This document shows, piece after piece, positions 7,535 through 15,645 of a stretch of DNA of 45,043 bases. The stretch is from NCBI GenBank assembly GCA_035293965.1, contig DATGLW010000028.1, positions 1 through 45,043 on the forward strand, written 5' to 3'. Under the pieces are notes generated by a model, which ran no database searches, had not been told where the DNA came from, and saw only the letters and a list, made by a program, of their open reading frames with translations. Every line of letters starts with the position of its first letter. Positions within the stretch are counted from its first letter, which is position 1. The translations under genes and the position numbers were made by a program. This DNA is from DATGLW01 sp035293965. Lineage in GTDB: Bacteria; Actinomycetota; Acidimicrobiia; Acidimicrobiales; RAAP-2.

Positions 7535-8452
7535 TCAGCTCCCGGCCGCGTGGCGGTCGCCGGGCCACACTGGCTGGAACATGTGCCACTGCTCCGGCGC
7601 GCGCCCGATGAAGAGCTCGAACTGCTCTGCCAGGCGCTGCGTGAGGCGGGCGACGTCGCCACGCAGGCTGCCGGTCCGCGCCGTGGGCAGCGGCGCCGAC
7701 ACGAGCCCGTGATGGTGGCGGCCCGGGCCCCGGTAGACGACGGCGGCCACGAGCACGGCGCCGGATCGGAGCGCGAGCGTCGCCGGACCGGCGGGGAACG
7801 TGGTCCGCTCCCCGAAGAACTCGACCTCGACGCCCGTGCCGGTCAGGTCACGCTCGCACAGCAGCCCGACGAGCCCCCCCGAGCGCAACGTCCGAAGCAA
7901 GGTGCCGCTCGACGCCTGGTCGAGGGGCACGACCGTGATGCCCATGGCCCGCCGCTGGGCGATGAACCACTCGAAGAGCTCCGGAGGCTCGAGGCGCTCG
8001 GCCACCGTCGTCATCGGGTACCCCTTCGCCGCCAGGAACGCGCCGCCCCATTCCCAGCTGCCCACGTGGGGCAGCGCCATCACGACGCCCCTGCCGGCAG
8101 CCATGCCCTGCTCGAGGTGCTCGTAGCCCTCCTCGACGAAGATCCGGCGAGCGACCTCGGCCGGGTCGAGGGCCGGAAGCCGGGCGGCTTCCAGCCAGTA
8201 CCGGCCGTACTCCTGAAGGCTCCGGCGCGCCCACCGGCGGACGAGCGCCGGGTCTGGCGCCACGGCAGGCGAGCGGCTGGCGAGGACCCGCTCGAGGTGC
8301 CGTTCGGCCATGCGGCGGGCCGTGGTGTCGCGCCGGCCGATGACCGCGACCACCGCGGCCGACACCGCGGCCGACACGGGCTCGGGCACCCGGGCGATGG
8401 CGGGCGCGAGCGCCCGGAAGAGCAGGTACGTACCCCTCGAGCGGAGCTCCAC
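7535..8452 (-). CDS. patA: Phosphatidylinositol mannoside acyltransferase (PatA/HtrB-like)
   Basis: LpxL/HtrB-superfamily members transfer fatty acyl groups; the actinobacterial PatA acylates mannose of PIM1/PIM2. The 305-residue product has the catalytic HX4E motif as H129 VGSW E134, an N-terminal hydrophobic helix, a conserved CERD-like segment (GLLCERDLTGTGVEVEFFG), and a C-terminal PEQWHMFQPVW, typical of the family. The GTG start is supported by the 18-nt distance to the pgsA stop. Lying between pgsA and pimA is diagnostic of PatA rather than of lipid A synthesis, for which no other gene is seen. Confidence 0.9.
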   Translation of the reverse strand: MELRSRGTYLLFRALAPAIARVPEPVSAAVSAAVVAVIGRRDTTARRMAERHLERVLASRSPAVAPDPALVRRWARRSLQEYGRYWLEAARLPALDPAEVARRIFVEEGYEHLEQGMAAGRGVVMALPHVGSWEWGGAFLAAKGYPMTTVAERLEPPELFEWFIAQRRAMGITVVPLDQASSGTLLRTLRSGGLVGLLCERDLTGTGVEVEFFGERTTFPAGPATLALRSGAVLVAAVVYRGPGRHHHGLVSAPLPTARTGSLRGDVARLTQRLAEQFELFIGRAPEQWHMFQPVWPGDRHAAGS

Positions 8453-8470
8453 GTGCGGACGCCGGCCGGA

Positions 8471-9325
8471 TCAGCGAAGCCGGCGACCAGTGGCCCGCCC
8501 GCCCTCGCCGCTGTCGCGCCTCCGGGGCCGCCGGGTGCGCAGAACCCTGCCCTCGCGCTCCGCCGCCTCCTGGCGGCGTGCGCGCCAGCGGGCCAGTGAC
8601 TCGGCGGTCCGTCCGGGCGCGCGCCGCGACGCGCTCCCCTCGCGCCAGGAACGCCACATGGACTCGGTCCGCCGGGCTCGGACGGCATGGCGGCCGGCCA
8701 CCCTGCGGTACCGACGTTGCTCCGCTCTTGCCCCGGGGTCCGGTCCTTCCGCCGAGCGCCAGACCCGCAGGAACCGGCCGGCGGCTGTGGCGGACGTGAG
8801 GGCGAGGAGCAGCCACAGCACGGGAACGAGCAGAGCGCTCGTAAGGAACCCGACGCCGAGCAGGATCATGCGCTCCGCCCGCTCCATGAGCCCACCCCGG
8901 GCAGCCGTCAGCCCGAGCGCCTCCGCCTTGGCCCGCTCGTAGGAGACGAGCGCCGTCACCCCCAGGATGGCGAGAGGCAGGACGGCCACGTGGCCCCGGT
9001 GGGCCGATACCAGGTACCACGCCACCCCGCCCATGAGCACGGCGTCGGCAACCCGGTCGGTCACCGAGTCGAAGAACGCGCCACGCGTCGAGGCCGTGCC
9101 CGCGGCCTTGGCCACCGGGCCGTCGAGGAGGTCGTGGACCCCGGTCACGGCCAGGAGCACGATCGCCAGGTGCAGGTGCCCGCTGGCCACCGCGACCGCG
9201 GTGGCCGTTGCCGACAACAGGCCGGTGGCCGTGAGGACGTCCGCCGTCACGCCGTGGCGCTGCAACGCCGCCCCGACGGGCCGGGTGCGGCGGTCCACCG
9301 CCTCGCGCCAGCGACCGTCGAACAT
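8471..9325 (-). CDS. pgsA: CDP-alcohol phosphatidyltransferase, PgsA1-like (phosphatidylinositol phosphate synthase)
   Basis: The enzyme condenses CDP-diacylglycerol with inositol 1-phosphate at the membrane, feeding PIM synthesis by the next two genes. The 284-residue product shows several membrane helices and the family motif with D65, D68, D86 and D90 (DLLDGPVAK...FFDSVTD). The usual Arg of the DGxxAR element is Lys73 here. SYERAKAEALGL and GGLMERAERMILL match the actinobacterial PgsA1 subgroup. About 65 C-terminal residues are a very basic extension (many Arg) beyond the normal end. The ATG has a strong AGAGGAG ribosome site 5 nt upstream; longer in-frame extensions are not conserved. Confidence 0.9.
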   Translation of the reverse strand: MFDGRWREAVDRRTRPVGAALQRHGVTADVLTATGLLSATATAVAVASGHLHLAIVLLAVTGVHDLLDGPVAKAAGTASTRGAFFDSVTDRVADAVLMGGVAWYLVSAHRGHVAVLPLAILGVTALVSYERAKAEALGLTAARGGLMERAERMILLGVGFLTSALLVPVLWLLLALTSATAAGRFLRVWRSAEGPDPGARAEQRRYRRVAGRHAVRARRTESMWRSWREGSASRRAPGRTAESLARWRARRQEAAEREGRVLRTRRPRRRDSGEGGRATGRRLR

Positions 9326-9527
9326 GCAAGCTCCTCTACCGCCGGCACCCGCCGGAGGCCCGGCCGGCGCTCGGGGCCGGCCGCCGTCGTGACCCGGACC
9401 CGCCAGGGAGCCCGCTGCACGCCTGGGGCCACCGACCTGGGACGGCGCCCGGCCTGTCCTCGTGCGAGCGTACCACCGGGCGCGCGCCCGCCCAGGGAGC
9501 ACGTCCGCGATGAAGTCGAGGGAGCCG

Positions 9528-9663
9528 CGCCCATGGGTCTGTCCCATGGGTTGCCGCGCCGGTAGCACCGCCGGGTGCCCGGCCGGGCGCCCATGGGTTG
9601 CCGCGCCGGCCGCCTGTAGGGGCCCGGCTGCGAGGGCCTGCCCCCGAAGGGGCCCGGCTGCGA
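9528..9663. repeat. Two families of short direct repeats upstream of EF-G2
   Basis: Family A: a 20-bp sequence beginning CCCATGGGTTGCCGCG, exact at 9543-9562 and 9590-9609, with its first part again at 9528-9537; CCCATGGG is itself an 8-bp palindrome. Family B: a 16-bp sequence containing GGGGCCCGGCTGCGA at 9618-9633 and 9648-9663, exactly 30 bp apart. The spacing (47 and 30 bp) is irregular, so this is not a CRISPR array. Confidence 0.85.
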
Positions 9664-9687
9664 AAGGCGCCCCTCGCGCGGTGACCG

Positions 9688-9693
9688 TATGCT
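9688..9693 (+). promoter_or_regulatory. Candidate -10 element for the EF-G paralogue
   Basis: TATGCT lies just downstream of the second 16-bp repeat. A start site about 7 nt further on would give a leader of roughly 85-90 nt before the GTG. No convincing -35 hexamer is visible. Confidence 0.25.
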
Positions 9694-9785
9694 CACGAGG
9701 AGGGGGTCGAGGGGGGCCTTCCGGGTCCCGCCCCCAGGAGGGCGAGCGCCGGCGGGCCGGCGCACGAGCCGAGGAGGGTGCCAGC

Positions 9786-11822
9786 GTGGCGGAGCGGTCG
9801 CGAACGAGGATCCGCAACGTGGCCCTGGTGGGCCACCACGGCGCCGGAAAGACCACGCTCGCCGAGGCGCTGCTGGCGGCCACCGGCACGATCCCCCGGC
9901 AGGGGTCGGTCGAGCGCGGCAACACGGTGTGCGACTTCGAGCCCGAAGAGACGTCGCGCCAGCTGTCGGTGTCGATGGCCATCGCGCCCTTCGAGGTCGA
10001 CGGCGTGAAGGTCAACCTCCTCGACGCGCCCGGGTACGCCGACTTCGCCGCTGACATGACCGCCGCGCTGTCGGTGGCCGACCTGGCCGTCGTGGTGGTG
10101 AGCGCCACCGACGGGGTGCAGGCCCAGACCCAGGATGCGTGGCGGGCGGCGGCTGCGCTCGGGCTCCCGCGACTCGTGGTGGTCAACAAGCTCGACCGCG
10201 AGCATGCCGACTTCGAGCGCACCCTGGGCGAGGTCCGGACGGCCTTCGGGTCCGGCGTGGCCCCGGTCGAGCTGCCCATCGGGTCCGAGAGCTCGTTCCG
10301 CGGCGTGGTCGACCTGCTCGACGACACGGCCACCCTCTACGAGGTGGGGAAGGAGCCACCACTCACCGGTGCCGTCGGGCCCGTTCCCGACGACCTCGCC
10401 CACCACGAGCACGAGGTCCACGAGCAGCTGGTCGAGGGCATCGTGGTCGGCGACGACGACCTCATGACCCGCTACCTCGAGGGCGAGGCCATCGAGCGCG
10501 AGGAGCTGCAGGCGAGCCTGGCCGGAGGGGTCGCCGCCGGAGCGGTGTTCCCCGTCCTGTGCGCCAGCGCGGCGACCGGGGTGGGCGTCGACCGGCTGGC
10601 CCGCCTGCTCGTCGAGCTCGGGCCGGCCCCCGACGAGCGGCCGCCGGTGCAGGTCCTCGCCGGCGACACGATCGAGGAGGTCGCCTGCGACCCGGCCGGC
10701 CAGCCCCTGCTCGTGACGGCCAAGGTGTTCACCGACCAGCACGCCGGCCGCACTGCGCTGTTCCGGGTCCTGTCGGGGACCATCCGCCCCGACACCACGC
10801 TCGTCGACACGAGGACACGCGCCGAGGAGAGGCTCCACGTCCTCCAGCTGCTCCGCGGGCGCGACGCCGTGCCCGTCGAGGCGGCGGTCGCGGGCGACTT
10901 CGTGGCCGCGCCGCGGGTGGGCGCCGTCCGCCCGGGCGACACGCTCGCCCCCAAGGGTCTGCCGGTGGTGGTGGTCCGCCCCGAGCCGGACCCGCCCGCG
11001 CTGACCGTGGCAGTCCGGCCGGCATCGCGAGCCGACGAGGACAAGCTCATGTCCGCCCTCCAGCGCCTCTGCGACGAGGACCCCTCCCTGCAGGTCACCC
11101 GCGTCGACGAGACCCACCAGACCGTGCTCGGGGTGGCCGGCGAGATCCACCTGGCCGTCACCATCGAGCGGCTGGCGCGCAAGCACCACGTGGCGGTCGA
11201 GCGCGAGGAGGTGCTCGTCCCCTACCGCGAGACGATCACCGGACCGGGCGAGGCGCTCGAGTCCTACAAGAAGCAGACCGGCGGCCACGGGCAGTACGCG
11301 GTGGTCCACCTGCGCGTCGAGCCCCTGCCGCGCGGCAAGGGTTTCGAGTTCCACGACGAGGTGGTGGGCGGGGTCATCCCCAAGCAGTACATCCCGGCGG
11401 TGGAGAAGGGGGTGCTCGAGGCCATGGCCCAGGGTGGACCGGCCGGCTACCCGATCGTCGACGTGTCCGTCACCTGCGACGACGGCAAGCACCACCCCGT
11501 CGACTCCTCGGAGATGAGCTTCAAGACGGCAGGGGCGCTCGCCTTCCAGGCCGCGATCCGCAAGGCGGGCCCGGTCGTGCTCGAGCCGATCTCGCGCCTC
11601 GAGGTGACGGTGCCCACCGACCTCCAGGGAGACGTGCTCGGCGACCTCCACGCCCGGCGCGGCCGGGTGCAGGGCACCGAGACGCGCGAGGACGGGTTCC
11701 AGACGATCGTGGCCCTCGTGCCCACCGCCGAGCTCGCCCGTTACGCCGTCGACCTGCGCGCGCTGACCGGGGGGCGCGGCCGGGCCCGGAGCGAGCACGA
11801 CCACTACGACGTGATGCCCTGA
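9786..11822 (+). CDS. fusA2: Elongation factor G-like translational GTPase (EF-G2 type)
   Basis: The 678-residue product has the EF-G domain series: GTPase with G1 GHHGAGKT (residues 16-23), G3 DAPG (80-83), G4 NKLD (134-137) and G5 ASA, then domain II, domain III (ETHQTVLGVAGEIHL), domain IV (YKKQTGGHGQYAVV ... GGVIPKQYIPAVEKG) and domain V (HARRGRVQGTE). G1 reads GHH rather than the AHID of canonical EF-G, as in the actinobacterial EF-G2 branch, whose function is not settled. The GTG start has GAGGAGG 9 nt upstream. It stands alone on the plus strand, splitting the usual HIT-pgsA neighbourhood. Confidence 0.92.
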   Translation: MAERSRTRIRNVALVGHHGAGKTTLAEALLAATGTIPRQGSVERGNTVCDFEPEETSRQLSVSMAIAPFEVDGVKVNLLDAPGYADFAADMTAALSVADLAVVVVSATDGVQAQTQDAWRAAAALGLPRLVVVNKLDREHADFERTLGEVRTAFGSGVAPVELPIGSESSFRGVVDLLDDTATLYEVGKEPPLTGAVGPVPDDLAHHEHEVHEQLVEGIVVGDDDLMTRYLEGEAIEREELQASLAGGVAAGAVFPVLCASAATGVGVDRLARLLVELGPAPDERPPVQVLAGDTIEEVACDPAGQPLLVTAKVFTDQHAGRTALFRVLSGTIRPDTTLVDTRTRAEERLHVLQLLRGRDAVPVEAAVAGDFVAAPRVGAVRPGDTLAPKGLPVVVVRPEPDPPALTVAVRPASRADEDKLMSALQRLCDEDPSLQVTRVDETHQTVLGVAGEIHLAVTIERLARKHHVAVEREEVLVPYRETITGPGEALESYKKQTGGHGQYAVVHLRVEPLPRGKGFEFHDEVVGGVIPKQYIPAVEKGVLEAMAQGGPAGYPIVDVSVTCDDGKHHPVDSSEMSFKTAGALAFQAAIRKAGPVVLEPISRLEVTVPTDLQGDVLGDLHARRGRVQGTETREDGFQTIVALVPTAELARYAVDLRALTGGRGRARSEHDHYDVMP

Positions 11823-11825
11823 TCG

Positions 11826-11845
11826 CCGGCGGCCGAGGCCGCCGG
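11826..11845. terminator. GC-rich hairpin between convergent genes
   Basis: CCGGCGGCC, GA, GGCCGCCGG forms a perfect 9-bp inverted repeat starting 3 nt after the EF-G2 stop and before the end of the convergent HIT gene. There is no T-tract on either side, so it may act as a U-less terminator or a 3' stabilising hairpin. Confidence 0.45.
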
Positions 11846-11931
11846 GCCGCCGACACCACTGCCTGCCGACGCACGGGCGCCTGCCCAGGCCAGCGGCGTC
11901 GGTCCGCGCTCGCGCCCGGGGTCCCGCGCCC

Positions 11932-12441
11932 TCAGGACGGCCAGGCAGCCCGGAGCCGCCGCCAGGCTTCGGCGAGATCCTGGGAGTGGACGCGGGTGCC
12001 CGCGACCGAGGTCATGAAGTTGGTGTCGCCCGACCAGCGTGGCAGGGCGTGGAGGTGCAGGTGCTCGGGGATGCCTGCCCCCGCCGCTCGGCCGAGGTTG
12101 GCACCGACGTTGATGCCGTCGGGGTCGTAGGCAGCGGTGATGGCGGCCACCGCCACTCGGGTGGCATCCCAGAGTGCCGCCGACTCCTCGGCGGCGAGGT
12201 CGCCCAGCGTTGCCAGGTGGCGCACCGGCAGCACGAGGAGGTGACCCGAGGTGTAGGGGTAGAGGTTGAGGACGGCCAGCGCGTGGGCGCCGCGCCAGAC
12301 GACACCGTTGTCGGGCGACGGCGGGCCGCTGTCGACGATCCGGCAGAGCACGCAGGCTCCCGCGCCGCCGGCGCGCGCTTCGGCCGTCGCGCTGGTGACG
12401 TACTCGTGGCGCCACCCGGCCCACAGGTGCTGGAGGGTCAC
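11932..12441 (-). CDS. HIT-domain protein (Ap4A phosphorylase-like)
   Basis: HIT enzymes hydrolyse or phosphorolyse dinucleoside polyphosphates through a histidine triad. The 169-residue product has the triad H127-L-H129-L-H131 in PEHLHLHALPRW, the upstream NLYPYTSGHLLVLPVRH core, and an N-terminal CVLC pair (C30, C33) that could bind zinc. The same gene sits after thrS in mycobacteria (AP4A phosphorylase). Here the GTG start overlaps the thrS stop as GTGA, so translation is probably coupled; ThrRS-type synthetases can generate Ap4A, which makes the pairing sensible. Confidence 0.92.
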   Translation of the reverse strand: MTLQHLWAGWRHEYVTSATAEARAGGAGACVLCRIVDSGPPSPDNGVVWRGAHALAVLNLYPYTSGHLLVLPVRHLATLGDLAAEESAALWDATRVAVAAITAAYDPDGINVGANLGRAAGAGIPEHLHLHALPRWSGDTNFMTSVAGTRVHSQDLAEAWRRLRAAWPS

Positions 12442-14438
12442 GACGAGGCGCGCTCCTCGGGCCGGCCGTGGCTCTCGACCTCGTGCTCGAGCTCGGCGAC
12501 GAAGCGCTCGAGGGGTACCCCGCGCTCGGGCGAGGTGGCGCCCCGCCGGTTGACCCCCACGGTGCCGGCCGCCACGTCGTCGGACCCGACCACGAGCACG
12601 TAGGGGACCTTCTGGAGCTTCGCCCGGCGGACCCGCCCGTTGAGCGCCTCGGCGGCCGGGTCCACCGTGGCCCGCGCCCCGCGCGAGCTCAGGGCCTCGG
12701 CGACACGGCGGGCGTAGGGGTCGTGCTCGTCGCTGATGGGCAGGACCCGCACCTGCTCGGGCGCCAGCCAGGTGGGCAGGGCGCCGGCGAAGTGCTCGAT
12801 GAGGATGGCCATGAATCGCTCCACCGAGCCGAAGAGGGCCCGGTGGATCATGATCGGGGTGTGGCGGGCGTTGTCGGCCCCCACGTACTCGAGCCCGAAG
12901 CGCTTGGGCTCCTGGAAGTCGAGCTGGATGGTCGACATCTGGTGGGTCCGGCCGATGGCGTCACGCGCCTGCACCGAGATCTTCGGGCCGTAGAAGGCGC
13001 CGCCGCCCTCGTCGGGCACCACCTCGAGCCCCTTTGCAGCCGCCGCCGCCTGCAAGGCCTCGGTCGCCTCGTCCCAGTCGGCGTCCGCGCCGATCGCCTT
13101 GTCCTCGGGCCGGGTCGACAGCTCGAGGAAGAAGTCGTCGAGGCCGAACTCGCCCAGCACGTCGAGGACGAAGCCGAGGAGCGACTCGAGCTCGGCGGGC
13201 ATCTGCTCGGGCGTGCAGAAGATGTGGGCGTCGTCTTGGGTCATGCCCCGCACCCGGGTCAGCCCGTGGACCACGCCGGACAGCTCGTAGCGGTAGACCG
13301 TCCCGAGCTCGAAGAGCCGCATGGGCAGCTCGCGGTAGGAGCGCTGGCGCGACCGGTAGACGAGGATGTGGAACGGGCAGTTCATCGGCTTCAGGTAGTA
13401 CTGCTGGCCCCCGTCGACCTCCATGGGCGGGAACATGGAGTCGGCGAAGAAGTCCAGGTGGCCGGAGGTCGCGAACAGGTCCGACTTCGTGATGTGGGGC
13501 GAGTTGACGAACTCGTAGCCGGCCGCCACGTGGCGCTGGCGCGAGTAGTCCTCCATGAGGCGCCGGACCGTCCCTCCCTTGGGGTGGAAGATGGCGAGCC
13601 CCGACCCGATCTCCTCCGGGAAGGAGAACAGGTCGAGCTCGAGGCCGAGCTTGCGGTGGTCGCGCCGCTCGGCCTCCTCGATGCGGTGCAGGTGCGCTGC
13701 CAGCGCCCGCTCCGACTCCCATGCCGTGCCGTAGACGCGCTGGAGCTGCGGTCGGCGCTCGTCGCCACGCCAGTAGGCGCCGGCGACGCGGGTGAGCTTG
13801 AAGTGGCCCAGGCGGCCGGTCGAGGGCACGTGAGGCCCCCGGCACAGGTCGACGAAGGAGCCTGCGTTCTCGTAGGTCGACACCGTCACCGGGCCGCCGC
13901 CTTCACCCGGGGCCGCGTCGACCTCGACCTGGCCCTCGCCGACGCGGCGGATGATCTCCTGCTTGTAGGGCTGGCCGGCGAAGAGCGCCAGCCCCTCGTC
14001 GATGGCGTGCTCGCGCCGGACGAACGGCTGGTCCTCCGCGACGATCTCGCGCATCACGGCCTCGATGCGCGGGAGGTCCTCGGCGCTGAACCGTGCGCCG
14101 TCGGGCAGCTCGAAGTCGTAGAAGAAGCCGTCCTCGGTGGCCGGGCCGACCGCGTAGCGCGCGCCGGGCCACAGACGGAGCACCGCCTGGGCCAGCACGT
14201 GGGCGGTCGAGTGGCGGACGACCGCCCGACCGGCGTCGGACCCGGCCGTCACGATCGCGACCTCGGCACCGTCGGGCAGCGGCGCCGACAGGTCGACCTC
14301 TCGCCCGTCGACGGTGGCCGCCACGGCGTCGCGGGCGAGGCGCGGCCCGATGCGCGCCGCGAGGTCGGCGGCGGTGGCCCCCTCGGGCAGCTCGGCGAGC
14401 GTGCCGTCGGGCAGCCGGACGGTCACGACGCCTTGCAT
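12438..14438 (-). CDS. thrS: Threonine-tRNA ligase
   Basis: The enzyme charges tRNA-Thr and edits Ser-tRNA. The 666-residue product has a TGS domain (1-62), the editing domain with HSTAH (H76, H80) and a conserved Cys-containing FVDLCRGPH (C199), then the class II catalytic core with the zinc ligand C354 in PMNCPFH, GMTQDDAHIFC, the motif 3 region, and an anticodon-binding domain near the end. The ATG has GGGAGGG about 8 nt upstream. A far longer in-frame upstream extension is the shadow of mshC and is excluded. No T-box leader is seen in the 74 bp to mshC. Confidence 0.97.
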   Translation of the reverse strand: MQGVVTVRLPDGTLAELPEGATAADLAARIGPRLARDAVAATVDGREVDLSAPLPDGAEVAIVTAGSDAGRAVVRHSTAHVLAQAVLRLWPGARYAVGPATEDGFFYDFELPDGARFSAEDLPRIEAVMREIVAEDQPFVRREHAIDEGLALFAGQPYKQEIIRRVGEGQVEVDAAPGEGGGPVTVSTYENAGSFVDLCRGPHVPSTGRLGHFKLTRVAGAYWRGDERRPQLQRVYGTAWESERALAAHLHRIEEAERRDHRKLGLELDLFSFPEEIGSGLAIFHPKGGTVRRLMEDYSRQRHVAAGYEFVNSPHITKSDLFATSGHLDFFADSMFPPMEVDGGQQYYLKPMNCPFHILVYRSRQRSYRELPMRLFELGTVYRYELSGVVHGLTRVRGMTQDDAHIFCTPEQMPAELESLLGFVLDVLGEFGLDDFFLELSTRPEDKAIGADADWDEATEALQAAAAAKGLEVVPDEGGGAFYGPKISVQARDAIGRTHQMSTIQLDFQEPKRFGLEYVGADNARHTPIMIHRALFGSVERFMAILIEHFAGALPTWLAPEQVRVLPISDEHDPYARRVAEALSSRGARATVDPAAEALNGRVRRAKLQKVPYVLVVGSDDVAAGTVGVNRRGATSPERGVPLERFVAELEHEVESHGRPEERASS

Positions 14439-14512
14439 GCCACTGCCCTCCCTGGTGCCCTCTGCGCCGTCCGTGCCCTGCGCAGGACGGGCTCCTCGAA
14501 CCGGACCGGGGG

Positions 14513-15637
14513 TCACAGGGTAACGCCGAGGAGGCCCGCGGCCGGGCCCACGTCGTGCCCGGCCGCAGCGTGCTCGTCGAGGGCGGCCAGGGCCCCGGGG
14601 GTGTCGAGGTCGTCGTCGAGCCGCTGCCGGACGCGCTCGAGCGCCGCCTCGGGCTGCCGGCCACTGCCCGCACCGGCTCGCCACCGCCGCAGCCGCCGGT
14701 CGGCCTCGGCCAGGTCGGCCGGCGACCACTCCCAATCGGCCCGGTAGTGGTGGGAGAGGAGGGCCAGGCGGATCGCCATGGGCTCCCAGTCCTTGAGCAG
14801 GTCCCCCACGAACACGAGGTTGCCCAGCGACTTGGACATCTTGATGCCGCCGAGGCCCACCAGACCGACGTGCAGCCAGTGCCGCACGAAGGGCACCCCC
14901 GTGACCGCCTCCGACTGGGCGGTCTCGCACTCGTGGTGGGGGAAGACGAGGTCGCGGCCGCCGCCGTGGAGGTCGATGGTGGTCCCGAGCTCGCGCAGCG
15001 CGAGCGCCGAGCACTCCACGTGCCAGCCGGGACGCCCCGGGCCCCAGCGCGACTCCCAGGCGGGCTCGTCGGGCAGCGACGGCTGCCAGAGCACGAAGTC
15101 GAGCGGGTCGCGCTTGTTCGGGTCGTCCGGGTGCCCGCCGTGCTCTGCGGCGAGGCGCAGCATCTCGGCCCGGTCGAGGTGGCTGAGGCTGCCGAAGCGC
15201 TCGTACGACGACACCTCGAAGTACACGGCGCCACCCGAGCGGTAGGCATGGCCGCCCTCCAGGGCGGCGCCGATGAGCGAGAGGATCTCGGGGATCGCCG
15301 AGGTCGCCCTGGGCTCCGACCACACGGGCAGCAGGCCCAGCTGGGCCATGTCGGCGTCGAAGCGGGCCATCTCCTCGGCAGCGAGGTCCAGGTAGTGCAC
15401 GCCGAGCTCGCGCGCCTTGCGCAGGATGTCGTCGTCGACGTCGGTCACGTTGCGGACGCAGCGGGTGTCGTGACCGAGGTCGCGCAGGCGGCGCTGGAGC
15501 ACGTCGAAGGTGAGGTAGACCTCGGCATGCCCCAGGTGGGCGGCGTCGTAGGGCGTGATGCCGCAGGAGTACATCGTCACCACGTGGCCGGGGTCGAAGG
15601 GGACCACCTCGCCCCTGGCCGTGTCGAAGAGCCGCAT
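14513..15637 (-). CDS. mshC: Cysteine ligase MshC (mycothiol biosynthesis), CysS-like
   Basis: MshC joins cysteine to glucosaminyl-inositol with ATP, the penultimate step of mycothiol synthesis. The 374-residue product has the cysteinyl-adenylate fold: C25 in MYSCGITPYDAAHLGHA, C209 in HVECSALAL, HHE (234-236) and KMSKS (266-270). TPYDAAHLGHA instead of the CysS-type TVYD..HIGHA, the short C-terminus and LLSHHYRADWEWS all favour MshC over CysS. The start is uncertain by 6 nt: GTG GTG ATG in a row; GAAGGGA is optimally spaced for the first GTG (15643), while the ATG is at 15637. It follows npdG directly. Confidence 0.85.
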   Translation of the reverse strand: MRLFDTARGEVVPFDPGHVVTMYSCGITPYDAAHLGHAEVYLTFDVLQRRLRDLGHDTRCVRNVTDVDDDILRKARELGVHYLDLAAEEMARFDADMAQLGLLPVWSEPRATSAIPEILSLIGAALEGGHAYRSGGAVYFEVSSYERFGSLSHLDRAEMLRLAAEHGGHPDDPNKRDPLDFVLWQPSLPDEPAWESRWGPGRPGWHVECSALALRELGTTIDLHGGGRDLVFPHHECETAQSEAVTGVPFVRHWLHVGLVGLGGIKMSKSLGNLVFVGDLLKDWEPMAIRLALLSHHYRADWEWSPADLAEADRRLRRWRAGAGSGRQPEAALERVRQRLDDDLDTPGALAALDEHAAAGHDVGPAAGLLGVTL

Positions 15638-15645
15638 CACCACGA

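Larger units (their letters stand above)
9326..9785. other. Divergent spacer between pgsA and EF-G2, with repeats
   Basis: This 460-bp spacer separates two divergent genes and must hold both promoters. It contains two 20-bp direct copies of a CCCATGGG-led sequence (9543-9562, 9590-9609), a third partial copy (9528-9537), and two 16-bp copies of a GGGGCCCGGCTGCGA type (9618-9633, 9648-9663). No gene with recognisable similarity is present in any frame. Confidence 0.7.

Noticed and set aside
9528..9663. CRISPR-like repeats
   Set aside because: Only two copies of each of two unrelated words, irregular spacing, no cas genes.
9693..11804. Long minus-strand open frame opposite EF-G2
   Set aside because: No motif; mirrors the GTPase codons on the plus strand.
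14513..15637. Cysteinyl-tRNA synthetase CysS
   Set aside because: Signature TPYDAAHLGHA, short C-terminus and the MshC-like segment after KMSKS fit MshC better; CysS cannot be excluded fully.
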